From positions 62,001-126,000 of the forward strand of contig CAMBNV010000005.1 in the NCBI GenBank assembly GCA_945869195.1: a stretch of DNA of 64,000 bases, in the 5' to 3' direction. The stretch is from Gemmatimonas phototrophica (lineage in GTDB: Bacteria; Gemmatimonadota; Gemmatimonadetes; Gemmatimonadales; Gemmatimonadaceae). The notes beneath the pieces are model-generated. The model was not told where the DNA came from, searched no databases, and saw only the letters and a program-made list of their open reading frames with translations. Of this stretch, positions 36,085-45,591 are shown one piece after another; positions within the stretch are counted from its first letter, which is position 1; each line of letters starts with the position of its first letter. A program made the translations under genes and the position numbers.

Positions 36085-36270
36085 CTACGCCGGTCCCTCG
36101 TAGTGGGTTCCTGGCGGAAAGGTATTCGCGACGGTACGGCCGGCCCTGATGACGACCGTTCCCGTGCCGCCTTGGACGGCAAGCTGAATCGGCGTGCCCG
36201 CAACGAATACAGCGATGAGCGCGCCCCAGAGGGCCGCTCGGGTAGAACTCCTGCGGATCTCGTGCTCCAT
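36085..36270 (-). CDS. Small membrane-anchored hypothetical protein
   Basis: A 61-codon frame begins MEHEIRRSSTRAALWGALIA and continues with a single hydrophobic stretch (about 14-33), followed by a glycine-rich segment (GGTGTVVIRAGRTV). The charged N-terminus and one helix look like a real small protein, but no ribosome-binding site is visible and I know no relatives. It lies on the mreB strand, downstream of the ald terminator. Confidence 0.35.
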   Translation of the reverse strand: MEHEIRRSSTRAALWGALIAVFVAGTPIQLAVQGGTGTVVIRAGRTVANTFPPGTHYEGPA

Positions 36271-36364
36271 CAATGCGGGTTGGACGGAGGCTCTATCCGG
36301 CGTGCAACGCACTCGGCGCGTCAGAGGTAAAAATTGGGACAGCGGCGAATCAAGGTCATGTAAC

Positions 36365-36405
36365 AAAAAAACAAGGGGCGTACCGCAACCGCGGGACGCC
36401 CTTTG
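36365..36405 (-). terminator. Rho-independent terminator downstream of ald
   Basis: On the minus strand AAGGGCGT ... ACGCCCCTT forms a stem with an inner GC-rich loop, followed directly by GTTTTTTT. This is the clearest intrinsic terminator in the window, starting 23 nt after the ald stop. Confidence 0.8.
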
Positions 36406-36427
36406 CATTTTCTCAGGATCAGACAGA

Positions 36428-37543
36428 CTACTTCAAGAACTGCTCCGGCGCGTGGTATTCCATCCCAAACGCCTCCGCTACGCCCTGATACGTCACCTTG
36501 CCGTCGACAACATTGAGCCCCTTCACCAACGCCGGATCATCCCGCATCGCCTGCTTCCAGCCCTTGTTCGCAAGACGGAAGGCGTAGGGGAAGGTCGCAT
36601 TGGTGAGCGCGAGCGTGGACGTCCGGGGCACGCCACCCGGCATATTGGCCACGCCATAGTGGATGATCCCGTCGACCGTGTAGACCGGGTTTTCGTGCGT
36701 GGTCGCCTTGATCGTCTCCACGCAACCGCCCTGATCGATCGCCACGTCCACGATCACCGCGCCCGGGCGCATCGTCTTGAGGTCCTCCCGGCGGATGAGC
36801 TTCGGTGCTTTCGCACCGGGGAGCAGCACCCCGCCGATCACGAGGTCGGCAGTGGCGATCTGTTCGAGGATATTGGCGCGATTGGAGTAGATCAGCTGCA
36901 CGTTGGCCGGCATCACGTCGCTCAGATACCGGAGCCGCGGGAGCGAGGTGTCCAGGATGGTCACCTTGGCGCCCAGACCCGCCGCCATCTTCGCTGCGTT
37001 CACGCCAACGATGCCGCCGCCAAGGATCACGACCTTTCCCGGCGGGACTCCCGGAACGCCGCCGAGCAGTACGCCGCGACCTCCGTAGAGCTTCTCGAGG
37101 TACTTCGCGCCCTCCTGCACCGCCATCCGGCCCGCGACCTCGGACATCGGAATCAGGAGCGGCAGATCACGATTGGACAGCTCAACCGTCTCGTACGCGA
37201 TGCAGGTCGCGCCCGACTCCATATGCGCCTTGGTGAGCTTTTCGTCAGCGGCAAAGTGGAAGTAGGTGAAGATCGTCTGCCCCATTTTCATCCGCGGCCA
37301 CTCGACGGCGATCGGCTCCTTCACTTTGATGATCAGCTCGGCCTCCTTCCAGACGGCGTCCGCCGTCGGCAGCAGCTTGGCGCCGACCGCCGCGTACTGC
37401 TCGTCCGCAAAACCAGAGCCCTCTCCGGCGCTCTGCTCGACGTACACCAAGTGACCGGCGGCGACGAGCGCCTCAGCACCAGCGGGGACCAGTGAGACGC
37501 GATTCTCGTTGGTCTTGATCTCCTTCGGGATTCCAATTTTCAT
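36428..37543 (-). CDS. ald: Alanine dehydrogenase
   Basis: Ald interconverts L-alanine and pyruvate plus ammonia with NAD. The 371-residue protein shows [20 protein letters not shown], the substrate-binding KVKEP and YFHFAADE region, and the NAD-binding [18 protein letters not shown]. It is monocistronic: an intrinsic terminator follows it, and the upstream leader contains a 7-bp tandem repeat. Confidence 0.95.
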   Translation of the reverse strand: MKIGIPKEIKTNENRVSLVPAGAEALVAAGHLVYVEQSAGEGSGFADEQYAAVGAKLLPTADAVWKEAELIIKVKEPIAVEWPRMKMGQTIFTYFHFAADEKLTKAHMESGATCIAYETVELSNRDLPLLIPMSEVAGRMAVQEGAKYLEKLYGGRGVLLGGVPGVPPGKVVILGGGIVGVNAAKMAAGLGAKVTILDTSLPRLRYLSDVMPANVQLIYSNRANILEQIATADLVIGGVLLPGAKAPKLIRREDLKTMRPGAVIVDVAIDQGGCVETIKATTHENPVYTVDGIIHYGVANMPGGVPRTSTLALTNATFPYAFRLANKGWKQAMRDDPALVKGLNVVDGKVTYQGVAEAFGMEYHAPEQFLK

Positions 37544-37555
37544 GGGAAATTCAGC

Positions 37556-37582
37556 TGGTAGATGGTAGATGGTAGATGGTAG
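37556..37582 (+). repeat. 7-bp tandem repeat (TGGTAGA x 3.9) in the ald leader
   Basis: Three full copies of TGGTAGA and a partial fourth lie 13 nt upstream of the ald start codon (as CCATCTA units on its coding strand). Copy number could vary by slippage and alter the ald leader, though it is not in the coding frame. Confidence 0.7.
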
Positions 37583-37651
37583 CTGCTACATGGGACTTGG
37601 TCGATCGGAAATGCTAGACGGACGATACTCGATGGGATACTCCTCTGGACG

Positions 37652-38929
37652 TCAACCGCCCACGGGTCCCAACTGTACCACCGTCTGCTCTTCCACTCCA
37701 AAGAAGTCTCGACACACCGCAGCCACCTCATCCGCCGTGACCGCATCAACGCGTGCCAGTACTTCGTCCAACGGGCGGTAGGGCTCATGGAAGAGGTCCA
37801 CCGCCGCCGCACGGTACATCCGCGATGAGACGCTCTCCATCGAGAGCGTGATCTGTCCCTTCAGTTGCTGCTTCCCCATCGCAAGCTCATCGTCGGGGAT
37901 CCCAGTCGTCACGAGTGACTCAAGCTCTGCCCGGACGGCCGCGATGACCTCCTCCACCCGCTCCGGCGCGCAGCCCACGTAGATCCCCTGCGTGCCCGCC
38001 GTCACGTGGAAGCTCTGGAACGCATGGACTGAGTACGCCAAACCCAGCTCCTCGCGAACACGCTGGAAGAGCCGTGAGCTCATCCCGCCGCCAAAGAGCG
38101 TGCTGACCAGCATCAGCGCGTGCCGCCGAGGATCGCTATGTGGCACGATGACGTTCCCGTAGACCAGATGCACCTGCTGCGAGTCCCGTGCGATCGCCTG
38201 ACTGCTCGGTGCCGCGGGTCGCGCCGGCGGCAGTGGAGTCGACACGGTGGCGCCCCCCGGCAGGGCATCCCAACCGGACAACTTGAGCACGTCGAGCAGC
38301 TGTTCATGCCGGACGTTGCCCGAGGCCGCCACGATGACGTTTGTGGCCCGATACGCCCGCGTATGGAGTGCTCGCAGCTCTGACACCCCGAGCGCGCCAA
38401 CGGTGGCCGGTGTTCCGAGGATCGAGTACCCGAACGGGTGATCGCCCCAGAGCGCGGCATTGTGCAGCTCGAAGACGACGTCGTCCGGCGTGTCGTCAAC
38501 CATCGCGATCTCCTCGAGCACGACGCCGCGCTCAAGATCGAGATCCGCCTGGCGCAGGGCCGGACGGAACATGAGATCGAACAGCACGTCGGCCGCCTGA
38601 GGCAGGTGCTCGTCGAGCACGCGCGCCTGGAACGAGGTGTGCTCCCGACCCGTGTACGCGTCGAGCGACCCGCCGAGTGCTTCGAGTGAGAGCGCGATTT
38701 CGCGCGCCGACCGCCGCTCGGAGCCCTTGAATACCATGTGCTCAAGTAGGTGCGAGACTCCCATCTGCTCGCGCGTCTCGTGCAACGAAGCGGCACGCAC
38801 CCACGCCCCCAACGCAACGGACCGTACTCCCGGCATGTATTCCGAGAGCACGGTCAGTCCGTTCGGCAGGACGGTCCGTTGCACGCCGCGCTCCGAGAGC
38901 GCGGCGGCGGAAACGGACGCTTCGATCAC
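37652..38929 (-). CDS. M16-family zinc peptidase
   Basis: The 425-residue protein has the inverted zinc motif HLLEH (MGVSHLLEHMVFKGSERR) with the distal glutamate in VVLEEIAMVDD, and the R-Y type region LFQRVREELGLAYSV in the second half, as in processing-peptidase-like enzymes. It follows pnp, the usual place for bacterial YmxG-type M16 peptidases. The GTG at 38929 lies 4 nt after the pnp stop and gives a normal N-terminus before VLPNGLTVL; the longer frame overlaps pnp. It could be cytoplasmic, as no signal peptide is seen. Confidence 0.88.
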   Translation of the reverse strand: MIEASVSAAALSERGVQRTVLPNGLTVLSEYMPGVRSVALGAWVRAASLHETREQMGVSHLLEHMVFKGSERRSAREIALSLEALGGSLDAYTGREHTSFQARVLDEHLPQAADVLFDLMFRPALRQADLDLERGVVLEEIAMVDDTPDDVVFELHNAALWGDHPFGYSILGTPATVGALGVSELRALHTRAYRATNVIVAASGNVRHEQLLDVLKLSGWDALPGGATVSTPLPPARPAAPSSQAIARDSQQVHLVYGNVIVPHSDPRRHALMLVSTLFGGGMSSRLFQRVREELGLAYSVHAFQSFHVTAGTQGIYVGCAPERVEEVIAAVRAELESLVTTGIPDDELAMGKQQLKGQITLSMESVSSRMYRAAAVDLFHEPYRPLDEVLARVDAVTADEVAAVCRDFFGVEEQTVVQLGPVGG

Positions 38930-38933
38930 TCCC

Positions 38934-41153
38934 TTACCGGCTCCCGCGGCCGCCACGGCGATCGCCGCCGCTGCTGCGCGGACGATCGCTACGCGGGCGC
39001 TCTTCGCTCGAGCTCTCGTCGGAGGGTGCAGTCGCGTCACCAGCGGGCGCCGCCTCAGGCGTGCCCTCAGGCTTCGGGAGCAGCGCTTTCATGGAGAGAC
39101 GGAGACGGCCACGCTCATCCCGATCGATGAGCTTCACCGACACCTGCTCGCCCTTCTTGACCACGTCCTCAGGCTTCTCGACGCGCGTGTGGCGCATTTC
39201 GGAGACGTGGAGGAGGGCCTCGGTACCAGGCATGATCTCGACGAAGGCACCAAACGCCGTCACCGACTTCACCGTGCCCAGGTAGGTCTCACCCACCACC
39301 GGTTCGGCCGTGATTGCCTGTACCATCTGACGCGCACGCTCCATCGCCTCGCCACCGACCGCGGCAATCGTGACCAGACCCGAATCGTCGACCGTGAGTT
39401 CGGCACCCGTCTCGTCCTGAATCCCGCGGATCGTCTTGCCCTTCGGCCCGATGAGGTCGCCGATCTTCTCGGGATTGATCATCATCGTCACGATGCGCGG
39501 CGCCCACTGCGAGAGCTCCGGACGCACCGTCGGCAACGCCTTGTCCATTTCCCCGAGGATGTGCAGGCGGCCTTCCTTGGCCTGCGCCAACGCTTCGGTC
39601 ATAATCTTGAGGTCGAGCCCCTGGATCTTGATGTCCATCTGGATCGACGTGATGCCGTCTTTCGACCCGGCGACCTTGAAGTCCATGTCGCCGAGATGAT
39701 CTTCGGTGCCGAGGATGTCGGTGAGAATCGCGTACTTCTTCCCTTCCTTGATCAGACCCATCGCCACCCCGGCCACCGGAGCCTTGAGCGGGATCCCCGC
39801 GTCGAAGCAGGCGAGCGAACCGCCACAGACCGACGCCATCGACGACGAACCGTTGGACTCGAGGACCTCGGAGACGATGCGGATGGTGTACGGGAACTCC
39901 TCGAACGGCGGGAGCACGCCCTGGATCGCGCGCTCGGCCAGCATGCCGTGACCGATCTCGCGACGACCGGTGCCGCGCATCGGTTTGGCCTCGCCGGTGC
40001 AGAACGGCGGGAAGTTGTAGTGGAGCATGAAGGACTTGGTCGTCTCCTTCGCGCTGTCGATCGAATCCACGCGCTGTGAATCGCTAGCGGTGCCGAGCGT
40101 CGCGACCACGAGGGCCTGCGTCTGTCCGCGCGTGAAGAGCGCCGAGCCGTGCGCACGGGGGAGCAGCGAGGTGTCGACCGAGATGTCGCGCACCACGTTC
40201 GGCTTGCGGCCGTCAACGCGCAGGCCGGTCTCGAGCACCTGCGCGCGGAGCGAGGTGTACTCGATGTCGCCGACGATGCTCCCCACCAGGGGGAGATGCT
40301 CTGGCGCAAGGACGCTCGCCATCTCGTCCTTGACCTCGCTCTTCACCTTCTCGACAGCGTGGATGCGCGTCGCCTTGTCCTTCTGGTTAATCGCGGCGTC
40401 GATGCGCTTCTGCGCGGCCTTCGTTACCGTCTTGCGAACGGCGTCCGGAATCTCAACGCCCGACCACGACATCTTCTCGACCTTGAGCTTCTTGAGCAGC
40501 TCTTCCTGCATCGCGACGAGATCCTTGAGGCCACGTTGGGCGATCGTGAGCCCCTCGACGACGTCCTCTTCGGACACCTCGAGCGCGCCCCCTTCGACCA
40601 TCATGATCGAATCGGCCGTGCCGGCGACGATCATGTCGATGTCACTGAACTCGAGCGCCTGGAACGTCGGATTGAGGAGCCACTTGGATTCCACGCGTCC
40701 GACGCGCACGCCGGCAATCGGCCCCGCGAACGGGATCTTGCTAGCGCTCAACGCAAACGAGGCGGCGATGAGTCCGAGCACGTCGGCGTCGTTCTCTTGG
40801 TCAGCCGAGAGCACGTACAGAACGACCTGCACCTCATTCTGAAAACCTTCCGGGAAGAGCGGGCGGATCGAGCGGTCGATAATCCGGCACGACAAGATCT
40901 CCTCATCGCGCGGACGTCCCTCGCGCTTGATGAAGCCGCCCGCGATTTTGCCCGCGGCATACGTCTTTTCCTTGTATTCGACAGTCAGCGGGAAGAAGGG
41001 CAGCGGACTCTTCTTGTCGCTGACGGTCACCGCGGCGAGGATCATGGTCTCACCGTAGGTCACAAGGGCTGAGCCCGCGGCCTGCTTCGCCATGCGCCCA
41101 GTCTCGATGGAGAGGGTGCGGCCAGCAAAGGTCCGCTCGATACGATGCATCAT
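38934..41153 (-). CDS. pnp: Polyribonucleotide nucleotidyltransferase (PNPase)
   Basis: PNPase degrades RNA phosphorolytically from the 3' end. The 739-residue protein has two RNase PH domains with an alpha-helical linker (GKIAGGFIKREGRP; RGQTQALVVATLG; MGLIKEGKKYAILTDILG), then a KH domain (KIGDLIGPKGKTIRGIQ) and an S1 domain (YLGTVKSVTAFGAFVEIMPG). The C-terminal tail is rich in Glu, Arg and Gly. A large intercistronic hairpin separates it from rpsO upstream. Confidence 0.96.
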   Translation of the reverse strand: MMHRIERTFAGRTLSIETGRMAKQAAGSALVTYGETMILAAVTVSDKKSPLPFFPLTVEYKEKTYAAGKIAGGFIKREGRPRDEEILSCRIIDRSIRPLFPEGFQNEVQVVLYVLSADQENDADVLGLIAASFALSASKIPFAGPIAGVRVGRVESKWLLNPTFQALEFSDIDMIVAGTADSIMMVEGGALEVSEEDVVEGLTIAQRGLKDLVAMQEELLKKLKVEKMSWSGVEIPDAVRKTVTKAAQKRIDAAINQKDKATRIHAVEKVKSEVKDEMASVLAPEHLPLVGSIVGDIEYTSLRAQVLETGLRVDGRKPNVVRDISVDTSLLPRAHGSALFTRGQTQALVVATLGTASDSQRVDSIDSAKETTKSFMLHYNFPPFCTGEAKPMRGTGRREIGHGMLAERAIQGVLPPFEEFPYTIRIVSEVLESNGSSSMASVCGGSLACFDAGIPLKAPVAGVAMGLIKEGKKYAILTDILGTEDHLGDMDFKVAGSKDGITSIQMDIKIQGLDLKIMTEALAQAKEGRLHILGEMDKALPTVRPELSQWAPRIVTMMINPEKIGDLIGPKGKTIRGIQDETGAELTVDDSGLVTIAAVGGEAMERARQMVQAITAEPVVGETYLGTVKSVTAFGAFVEIMPGTEALLHVSEMRHTRVEKPEDVVKKGEQVSVKLIDRDERGRLRLSMKALLPKPEGTPEAAPAGDATAPSDESSSEERPRSDRPRSSGGDRRGGRGSR

Positions 41154-41175
41154 TTTTGGTTTGTCTCAGATCGGT

Positions 41176-41219
41176 ACACGAAGCGCGCGATCCGCTTCAT
41201 TGCGGTCGCGCGCTCGTGT
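41176..41219 (-). other. Long hairpin in the rpsO-pnp intercistronic region
   Basis: Stems ACACGA/TCGTGT, GCGCGCGA/TCGCGCGC and CCGC/GCGG stack with single-base bulges to give 18 base pairs around a 6-nt loop. It lies 22 nt upstream of the pnp start. E. coli has an RNase III-cleaved hairpin at the same place through which PNPase controls its own synthesis, so a similar role is plausible. There is no T-run, so it is not a normal terminator. Confidence 0.6.
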
Positions 41220-41230
41220 GGGTGGGGCGC

Positions 41231-41491
41231 TTAGTAGCGCAGGCCGAGATCGGCGATGAGCTTGCGGTAGGCGGCGACTTCTGTTCGCTTCAGGTAGTCG
41301 AGGTGTCGTCGGCGCTGGCCGACCATGCGGAGAAGACCACGACGTCCGTGGTGGTCCTTCTTGTGGGCCCGAAAGTGCTCAGTGAGGTAGTTGATCCGCT
41401 CCGTGAGCACCGCGACCTGCACCTGTGACGAGCCCGTGTCGGTCTCGTGCTTGCGATGCGTGTCGATCGCTGCCGTCTGTACGAACGCCAT
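41231..41491 (-). CDS. rpsO: 30S ribosomal protein S15
   Basis: S15 binds 16S rRNA early in assembly. The 86-residue product contains [20 protein letters not shown] and [19 protein letters not shown], both standard for the family, and ends LGLRY. The ATG at 41491 has AAGGA about 9 nt upstream; an upstream in-frame ATG is inside the promoter region. rpsO precedes pnp, a widely kept pairing. Confidence 0.95.
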   Translation of the reverse strand: MAFVQTAAIDTHRKHETDTGSSQVQVAVLTERINYLTEHFRAHKKDHHGRRGLLRMVGQRRRHLDYLKRTEVAAYRKLIADLGLRY

Positions 41492-41552
41492 CCCTGAAAT
41501 CCTTGCCTGCGAGCGCAGTGCGATTGAAATGCCGATTCCGTTGTAGCACAGA

Positions 41553-41581
41553 AGATTAGCGTCGACCAGCAATCCTGTAAA
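41553..41581 (-). promoter_or_regulatory. rpsO promoter (TTTACA-N17-TAATCT)
   Basis: On the minus strand TTTACA (41581-41576), a 17-nt spacer and TAATCT (41558-41553) stand about 60 nt before the rpsO ATG. The rseP gene ends about 50 nt further upstream. Confidence 0.6.
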
Positions 41582-41633
41582 GGCCCGCCCCTGCTTGAGA
41601 TAACCCTCCCTCGCACGGGCCCCCGGCAGTCCC

Positions 41634-42791
41634 TTAGGCGGCGAACCACCCCATGATGAGCCGCTTCAGATCGTTAAACGTCACCGTCAGGAAGAGTGCC
41701 CCGATCGCGACGAGACCAATCCGCGCATACCATTCCCGCACCCTGGGATGGAACGGCCTGCGCCAGACGCCTTCTGCGACCTGTAGCAGGATCTGCCCAC
41801 CGTCGAGCAGCGGGATCGGCAGTAGGTTGAGCACCGCGAGGTTGACGCTCAGAAAGGCGATGAGCAGCCAAAGACTCTCGCCGCCCGACTGGGCCGCCGC
41901 GACGCTCGACCGCGCGATCTCCACGGGCCCGCCGAGCTGCGAGACGGAGACCTCTCCGCTGAACAGGTTCCCGAGCACATTCACGACGTTGTCCGCCATC
42001 GACCAGGTGAGCACCCCACCGGCCCGAACAGCCTCCCCAAAACTGACTGGCTCGCGACTGATATTCTGCCGCACCGCGGCACCGATGCGGCCCACCAGCT
42101 GTCGGTCGCCAGAGGTGGCCGTGATCTCCACCGCCTCAGGCGTCACCACAATCGTCTCGCGACCCGCACCCCGTGCGACTACGAACGTGACCGGCGTTCC
42201 CGGCGCGCCCGACACCGCGGCGAGCACTTCATCCCAGCGCGCGATCGATGTGCCATCGATCGTCGTCACGCTGTCCCCGGGCTGCAGCCCCGCAAGGGCG
42301 GCCGGTTTCCCCACCACCACCGAGTCGACGACCGCCGTCAGATACCCCTTTCCGTACCATCCAGCGACTCCCGTCGTGACCACCAACGCGAGCACGACGT
42401 TCATAAAGACGCCCGCAAAGAGGATCACCAGGCGCGGCAGAAGTCGCTTGGACTCAAACCACCGATCGGGCGGGATCGGTTTGGGGCCGTGGGGGATCAT
42501 CGAGTCAGCATCCCAGTGCTTGGACTTCTCGGACTCGGGTGCTTCGGTGCCGCCCTCGAGGACAGCGGCCGTCTCGTCCTCTTTGCTCGCCATGCGCACG
42601 TAGCCGCCGATCGGCAACCAGGAGAGGGCATACTCCGTCTCACCGCGACGGACGCTGATGAGGGGCGAGCCCCATCCCAGCGAGAACCGCGGGGCGTACA
42701 CACCCGCCCACTTGGCGGCGAGGAAATGTCCGAGCTCGTGCACGAAGATCACGAGTCCCAGCACCAGCAACGGCGCGAGCCAGCTCAGCAT
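41634..42791 (-). CDS. rseP: Site-2 intramembrane metalloprotease (RseP)
   Basis: RseP cuts anti-sigma factors within the membrane during envelope stress. The 385-residue protein has HELGH (His18, Glu19, His22) in the first membrane helix, a PDZ domain ([18 protein letters not shown], about 165-182) and the C-terminal [11 protein letters not shown] motif that supplies the third ligand. It ends the uppS-cdsA-dxr-rseP run and shares one base (TGATG) with dxr. A sigmaE-type system is not in the window. Confidence 0.93.
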   Translation of the reverse strand: MLSWLAPLLVLGLVIFVHELGHFLAAKWAGVYAPRFSLGWGSPLISVRRGETEYALSWLPIGGYVRMASKEDETAAVLEGGTEAPESEKSKHWDADSMIPHGPKPIPPDRWFESKRLLPRLVILFAGVFMNVVLALVVTTGVAGWYGKGYLTAVVDSVVVGKPAALAGLQPGDSVTTIDGTSIARWDEVLAAVSGAPGTPVTFVVARGAGRETIVVTPEAVEITATSGDRQLVGRIGAAVRQNISREPVSFGEAVRAGGVLTWSMADNVVNVLGNLFSGEVSVSQLGGPVEIARSSVAAAQSGGESLWLLIAFLSVNLAVLNLLPIPLLDGGQILLQVAEGVWRRPFHPRVREWYARIGLVAIGALFLTVTFNDLKRLIMGWFAA

Positions 42792-43951
42792 CAGCGATAC
42801 TCCTGCACGAGGACGCGCGCGGCGGCATCAGCCGCCAGCAGCGCGGGAAGGTCTTCACCGGAATGGTGCCCCAGGCGACTCAGTGCCAGCTCGATGGCGC
42901 CGGGGATCGTACTAAACGCCATGGTGCCCGCCAGGACGCGGGCGACGGCCGCCTCGTTGGCGGCATTGAACACGGCCGGCGCTGCCCCCCCCGTCACGCC
43001 CGCGGCGATCCCCAGCCCCAGGGTCGGAAAGAGGTCGTGCCGCACCGGCTCAAACGTGAGCGGACTCGACGCGACCGGATCGAAACGGGGTACCCCGTCG
43101 TCGGTGATTCGATCCGGGTATCCGAGAGCGTACAGCACGGGGAGTTCCATCGAAGGCACGCCCAACTGAGCGACGACACTCCCGTCCTCAAATTCGACCA
43201 TCGAGTGCACGATGCTCTGTGGGTGTACCACGACTTCAATTCGCTCATAGGGCACGCCGAAGAGCAGGTGCGCCTCGATCACCTCAAGCGCCTTGTTCGC
43301 AAGGGAGGCGCTGTCGACGGAAATCTTGCGGCCCATCGCCCACGTCGGATGTTTCAGGACGTCGGCAAGCGTCGCCTGGTGAATTCGTTTGGCGTCCCAC
43401 TCGCGGAAGGGGCCGCCGGAGGCCGTAATGATGAAGCGACGCACACCGGCGACCGGGAGTAATCCTGGCCCCCTGCCACCCACACGGCCTGCGAGGCACT
43501 GCAGCAGCGCCGAGTGTTCGGAGTCGACCGGCACGACGGTGCCTCCGCCCGAGCACATCGCGCGCTGGACCAACGCCCCGCCCATGACCAGTGACTCTTT
43601 GTTCGCGAGCGCCACGCGCTTCCCTGCAGATACCGCAGCGAGGGTAGCCTCGAGGCCCACGGCGCCCACGACCGCGTTCAGCACGATCGCCACGTCGTCA
43701 TGCGTCGCGGCCTCCACCAGGCACTCCCGCCCGTGGCTCCAGCGCTCGGGCAGCGGCTCGTTCCCAGGGTTCACCAGACCGACGACGGCGGGCCGCCACC
43801 GCGCGTCGGCCGCCGCGAGCGCTGCCCGATCGCTATGCGCCGTCATCGCGACGAATCGGAACCGCGCTGGGTGACGAGCCACCACCCGTTGCGCGGTCGC
43901 GCCGATCGAGCCGGTCGCGCCGAGGAGCGCGATGCCAGTGGGAGGACTCAC
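42791..43951 (-). CDS. dxr: 1-deoxy-D-xylulose 5-phosphate reductoisomerase
   Basis: Dxr makes MEP in the non-mevalonate isoprenoid pathway. The 386-residue protein opens with an NADPH site (IALLGATGSIGATAQ) and has ALANKESLVMGG, DSEHSALLQCL, ITASGGPFRE and the metal/substrate block ISVDSASLANKALEVIEAH. The GTG start at 43951 shares GTGA with the cdsA stop. Confidence 0.95.
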   Translation of the reverse strand: MSPPTGIALLGATGSIGATAQRVVARHPARFRFVAMTAHSDRAALAAADARWRPAVVGLVNPGNEPLPERWSHGRECLVEAATHDDVAIVLNAVVGAVGLEATLAAVSAGKRVALANKESLVMGGALVQRAMCSGGGTVVPVDSEHSALLQCLAGRVGGRGPGLLPVAGVRRFIITASGGPFREWDAKRIHQATLADVLKHPTWAMGRKISVDSASLANKALEVIEAHLLFGVPYERIEVVVHPQSIVHSMVEFEDGSVVAQLGVPSMELPVLYALGYPDRITDDGVPRFDPVASSPLTFEPVRHDLFPTLGLGIAAGVTGGAAPAVFNAANEAAVARVLAGTMAFSTIPGAIELALSRLGHHSGEDLPALLAADAAARVLVQEYR

Positions 43952-44805
43952 GCGCCTACCTTCAGCAGCAGGTCGAGCAACGCGTACGCGACGGGAATCG
44001 TGAAGAGCAACGAGTCGACCCGGTCCAGCACGCCCCCATGCCCGGGAATCAGGGTCGAACTATCCTTCACACCGGCCTGTCGCTTGAGCATCGACTCGAC
44101 GAGGTCCCCGACCTGGGCCGCCGCGCTCATCGCGACCCCGAAGACCAGCACCCCGGTGATCGACAGCCCGAGATTCGCGTACGGTTGGAGGAGGAAGGTG
44201 AAGTAGCCCCAGGTCGCGACAACGCAGGTCCCCACCGCGCCGACCGCGCCAGCGATGGTTTTCCCGGGACTGACGGAGGGCATCAACTTGCGTCTCCCGA
44301 ACTTCTTGCCGAAGAAGAATGCCGCGCTGTCGTTAAGCCAGGTCAGCGCGAGCGGCAGCATAAGCAGAAGCGCGCCCGCCGTGGCACCGATTGCAAAGCG
44401 GTGATAGCGGAGCGCATAGGCAAAGGCGAGCATGCCGCCGGTGTACCAGGCACCGAAGAGTGTCGTGGCGACCGACTCGAGCGGTCGTCCCGTCGCCCCA
44501 CGCGTCCAGAGCGCGACGGTGAGCAAAAGCGGCGCGACAAACGCGACGAGGCCGAGGGGCGGCACGTACAGTCCGAGATGGACCGCATGGGCCCCAAGGG
44601 GAATCAGCGCCGCGAGTACGATCGTCCACACGGTCATGGGGCGTGCGCCCGCCGCCGCCGCCGCGAGTCGAGAGTACTCCCAGGCGCCGAGCGCCGAGGC
44701 GAACGAGAGCAGGACGGCCAGGGCCGCCCCGCCGAACCAGACCGCCGCGGTGACCAGCGGGATCGCGGCGACCGCGAAGAGAACGCGTTTGGTCAGCTCA
44801 CTCAT
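43948..44805 (-). CDS. cdsA: Phosphatidate cytidylyltransferase
   Basis: CdsA makes CDP-diacylglycerol, the precursor used by the PssA encoded at 3.9 kb. The 285-residue protein has several membrane spans and the full signature near its C-terminus, SMLKRQAGVKDSSTLIPGHG followed by GVLDRVDSL. The ATG overlaps the uppS stop (ATGA). Confidence 0.94.
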   Translation of the reverse strand: MSELTKRVLFAVAAIPLVTAAVWFGGAALAVLLSFASALGAWEYSRLAAAAAGARPMTVWTIVLAALIPLGAHAVHLGLYVPPLGLVAFVAPLLLTVALWTRGATGRPLESVATTLFGAWYTGGMLAFAYALRYHRFAIGATAGALLLMLPLALTWLNDSAAFFFGKKFGRRKLMPSVSPGKTIAGAVGAVGTCVVATWGYFTFLLQPYANLGLSITGVLVFGVAMSAAAQVGDLVESMLKRQAGVKDSSTLIPGHGGVLDRVDSLLFTIPVAYALLDLLLKVGA

Positions 44806-45563
44806 GCGGGCGGCGGTGCGGCGGCAGGGACGCGGCCGAAGCGGCGGTCGCGGTTCTGGTATTCACGAATCGCGGCGTAGAGGTTCGCACGACCGAAGTC
44901 GGGCCAGAGGACCGGCGAGATCACTATCTCGGCATAGGCCAGCTGCCAGAGCAGAAAGTTGCTGATGCGCTGCTCACCCGAGGTACGAATGAGTAGGTCC
45001 GGATCGGGACAATCCGCCGTATAGAGCCGAGCCGCGAAGGCCGCCTCGTCCACCTGCTCCGGCCGCAGCGATCCCGCCTGTACCTCGTCGGCAATCCGGC
45101 GCGCCGCCCGCACCATTTCGGCGCGCGATCCGTACGAGATGAAGAGGTTGAGCGTGAGCTTCGTGTTGTCCGCCGTCTGGGCCGTCACGCGCGCCACGGC
45201 GGCCTTCGCCGGGGGCGTGAGTCGCTCGATGTCGCCGAGGACGCGCACGCGCACGCCCTCTCCCTCGAGCTCGTCGGCCTCGCGCTGGATGTACTCCTCG
45301 AGCAGCGACATCAGCGCGCTGATCTCGAGCGGCGGTCGTTGCCAGTTCTCCTGCGAGAACGCGAAGAGCGAGAGAAACTCCACTCCCGCCTCGAGTGCAC
45401 TCTCGACAATCTCGCGGACCGCCTTCATCCCGCTCCGATGGCCGAGCGGCCGCGGCAACATCCGCTCGCTCGCCCAGCGCCCGTTGCCATCCATGATGAT
45501 GGCGACGTGGCGCGGAATAGTGCCGTTCAGCCGGAGCTGGTCGAGCAGGTCGAGCGCGGTCAT
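44802..45563 (-). CDS. uppS: Isoprenyl transferase (undecaprenyl diphosphate synthase)
   Basis: UppS builds the C55 carrier lipid for wall synthesis. The 253-residue protein has AIIMDGNGRWASER with catalytic Asp25, GHRSGMKAVREIV, and the C-terminal RTSGEQRISNFLLWQLAYAE block typical of cis-prenyltransferases. It sits 28 nt after frr and is coupled to cdsA. Confidence 0.95.
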   Translation of the reverse strand: MTALDLLDQLRLNGTIPRHVAIIMDGNGRWASERMLPRPLGHRSGMKAVREIVESALEAGVEFLSLFAFSQENWQRPPLEISALMSLLEEYIQREADELEGEGVRVRVLGDIERLTPPAKAAVARVTAQTADNTKLTLNLFISYGSRAEMVRAARRIADEVQAGSLRPEQVDEAAFAARLYTADCPDPDLLIRTSGEQRISNFLLWQLAYAEIVISPVLWPDFGRANLYAAIREYQNRDRRFGRVPAAAPPPA

Positions 45564-45591
45564 CAGAGGGGGTCGTCGCGGCGGGGGCCGA

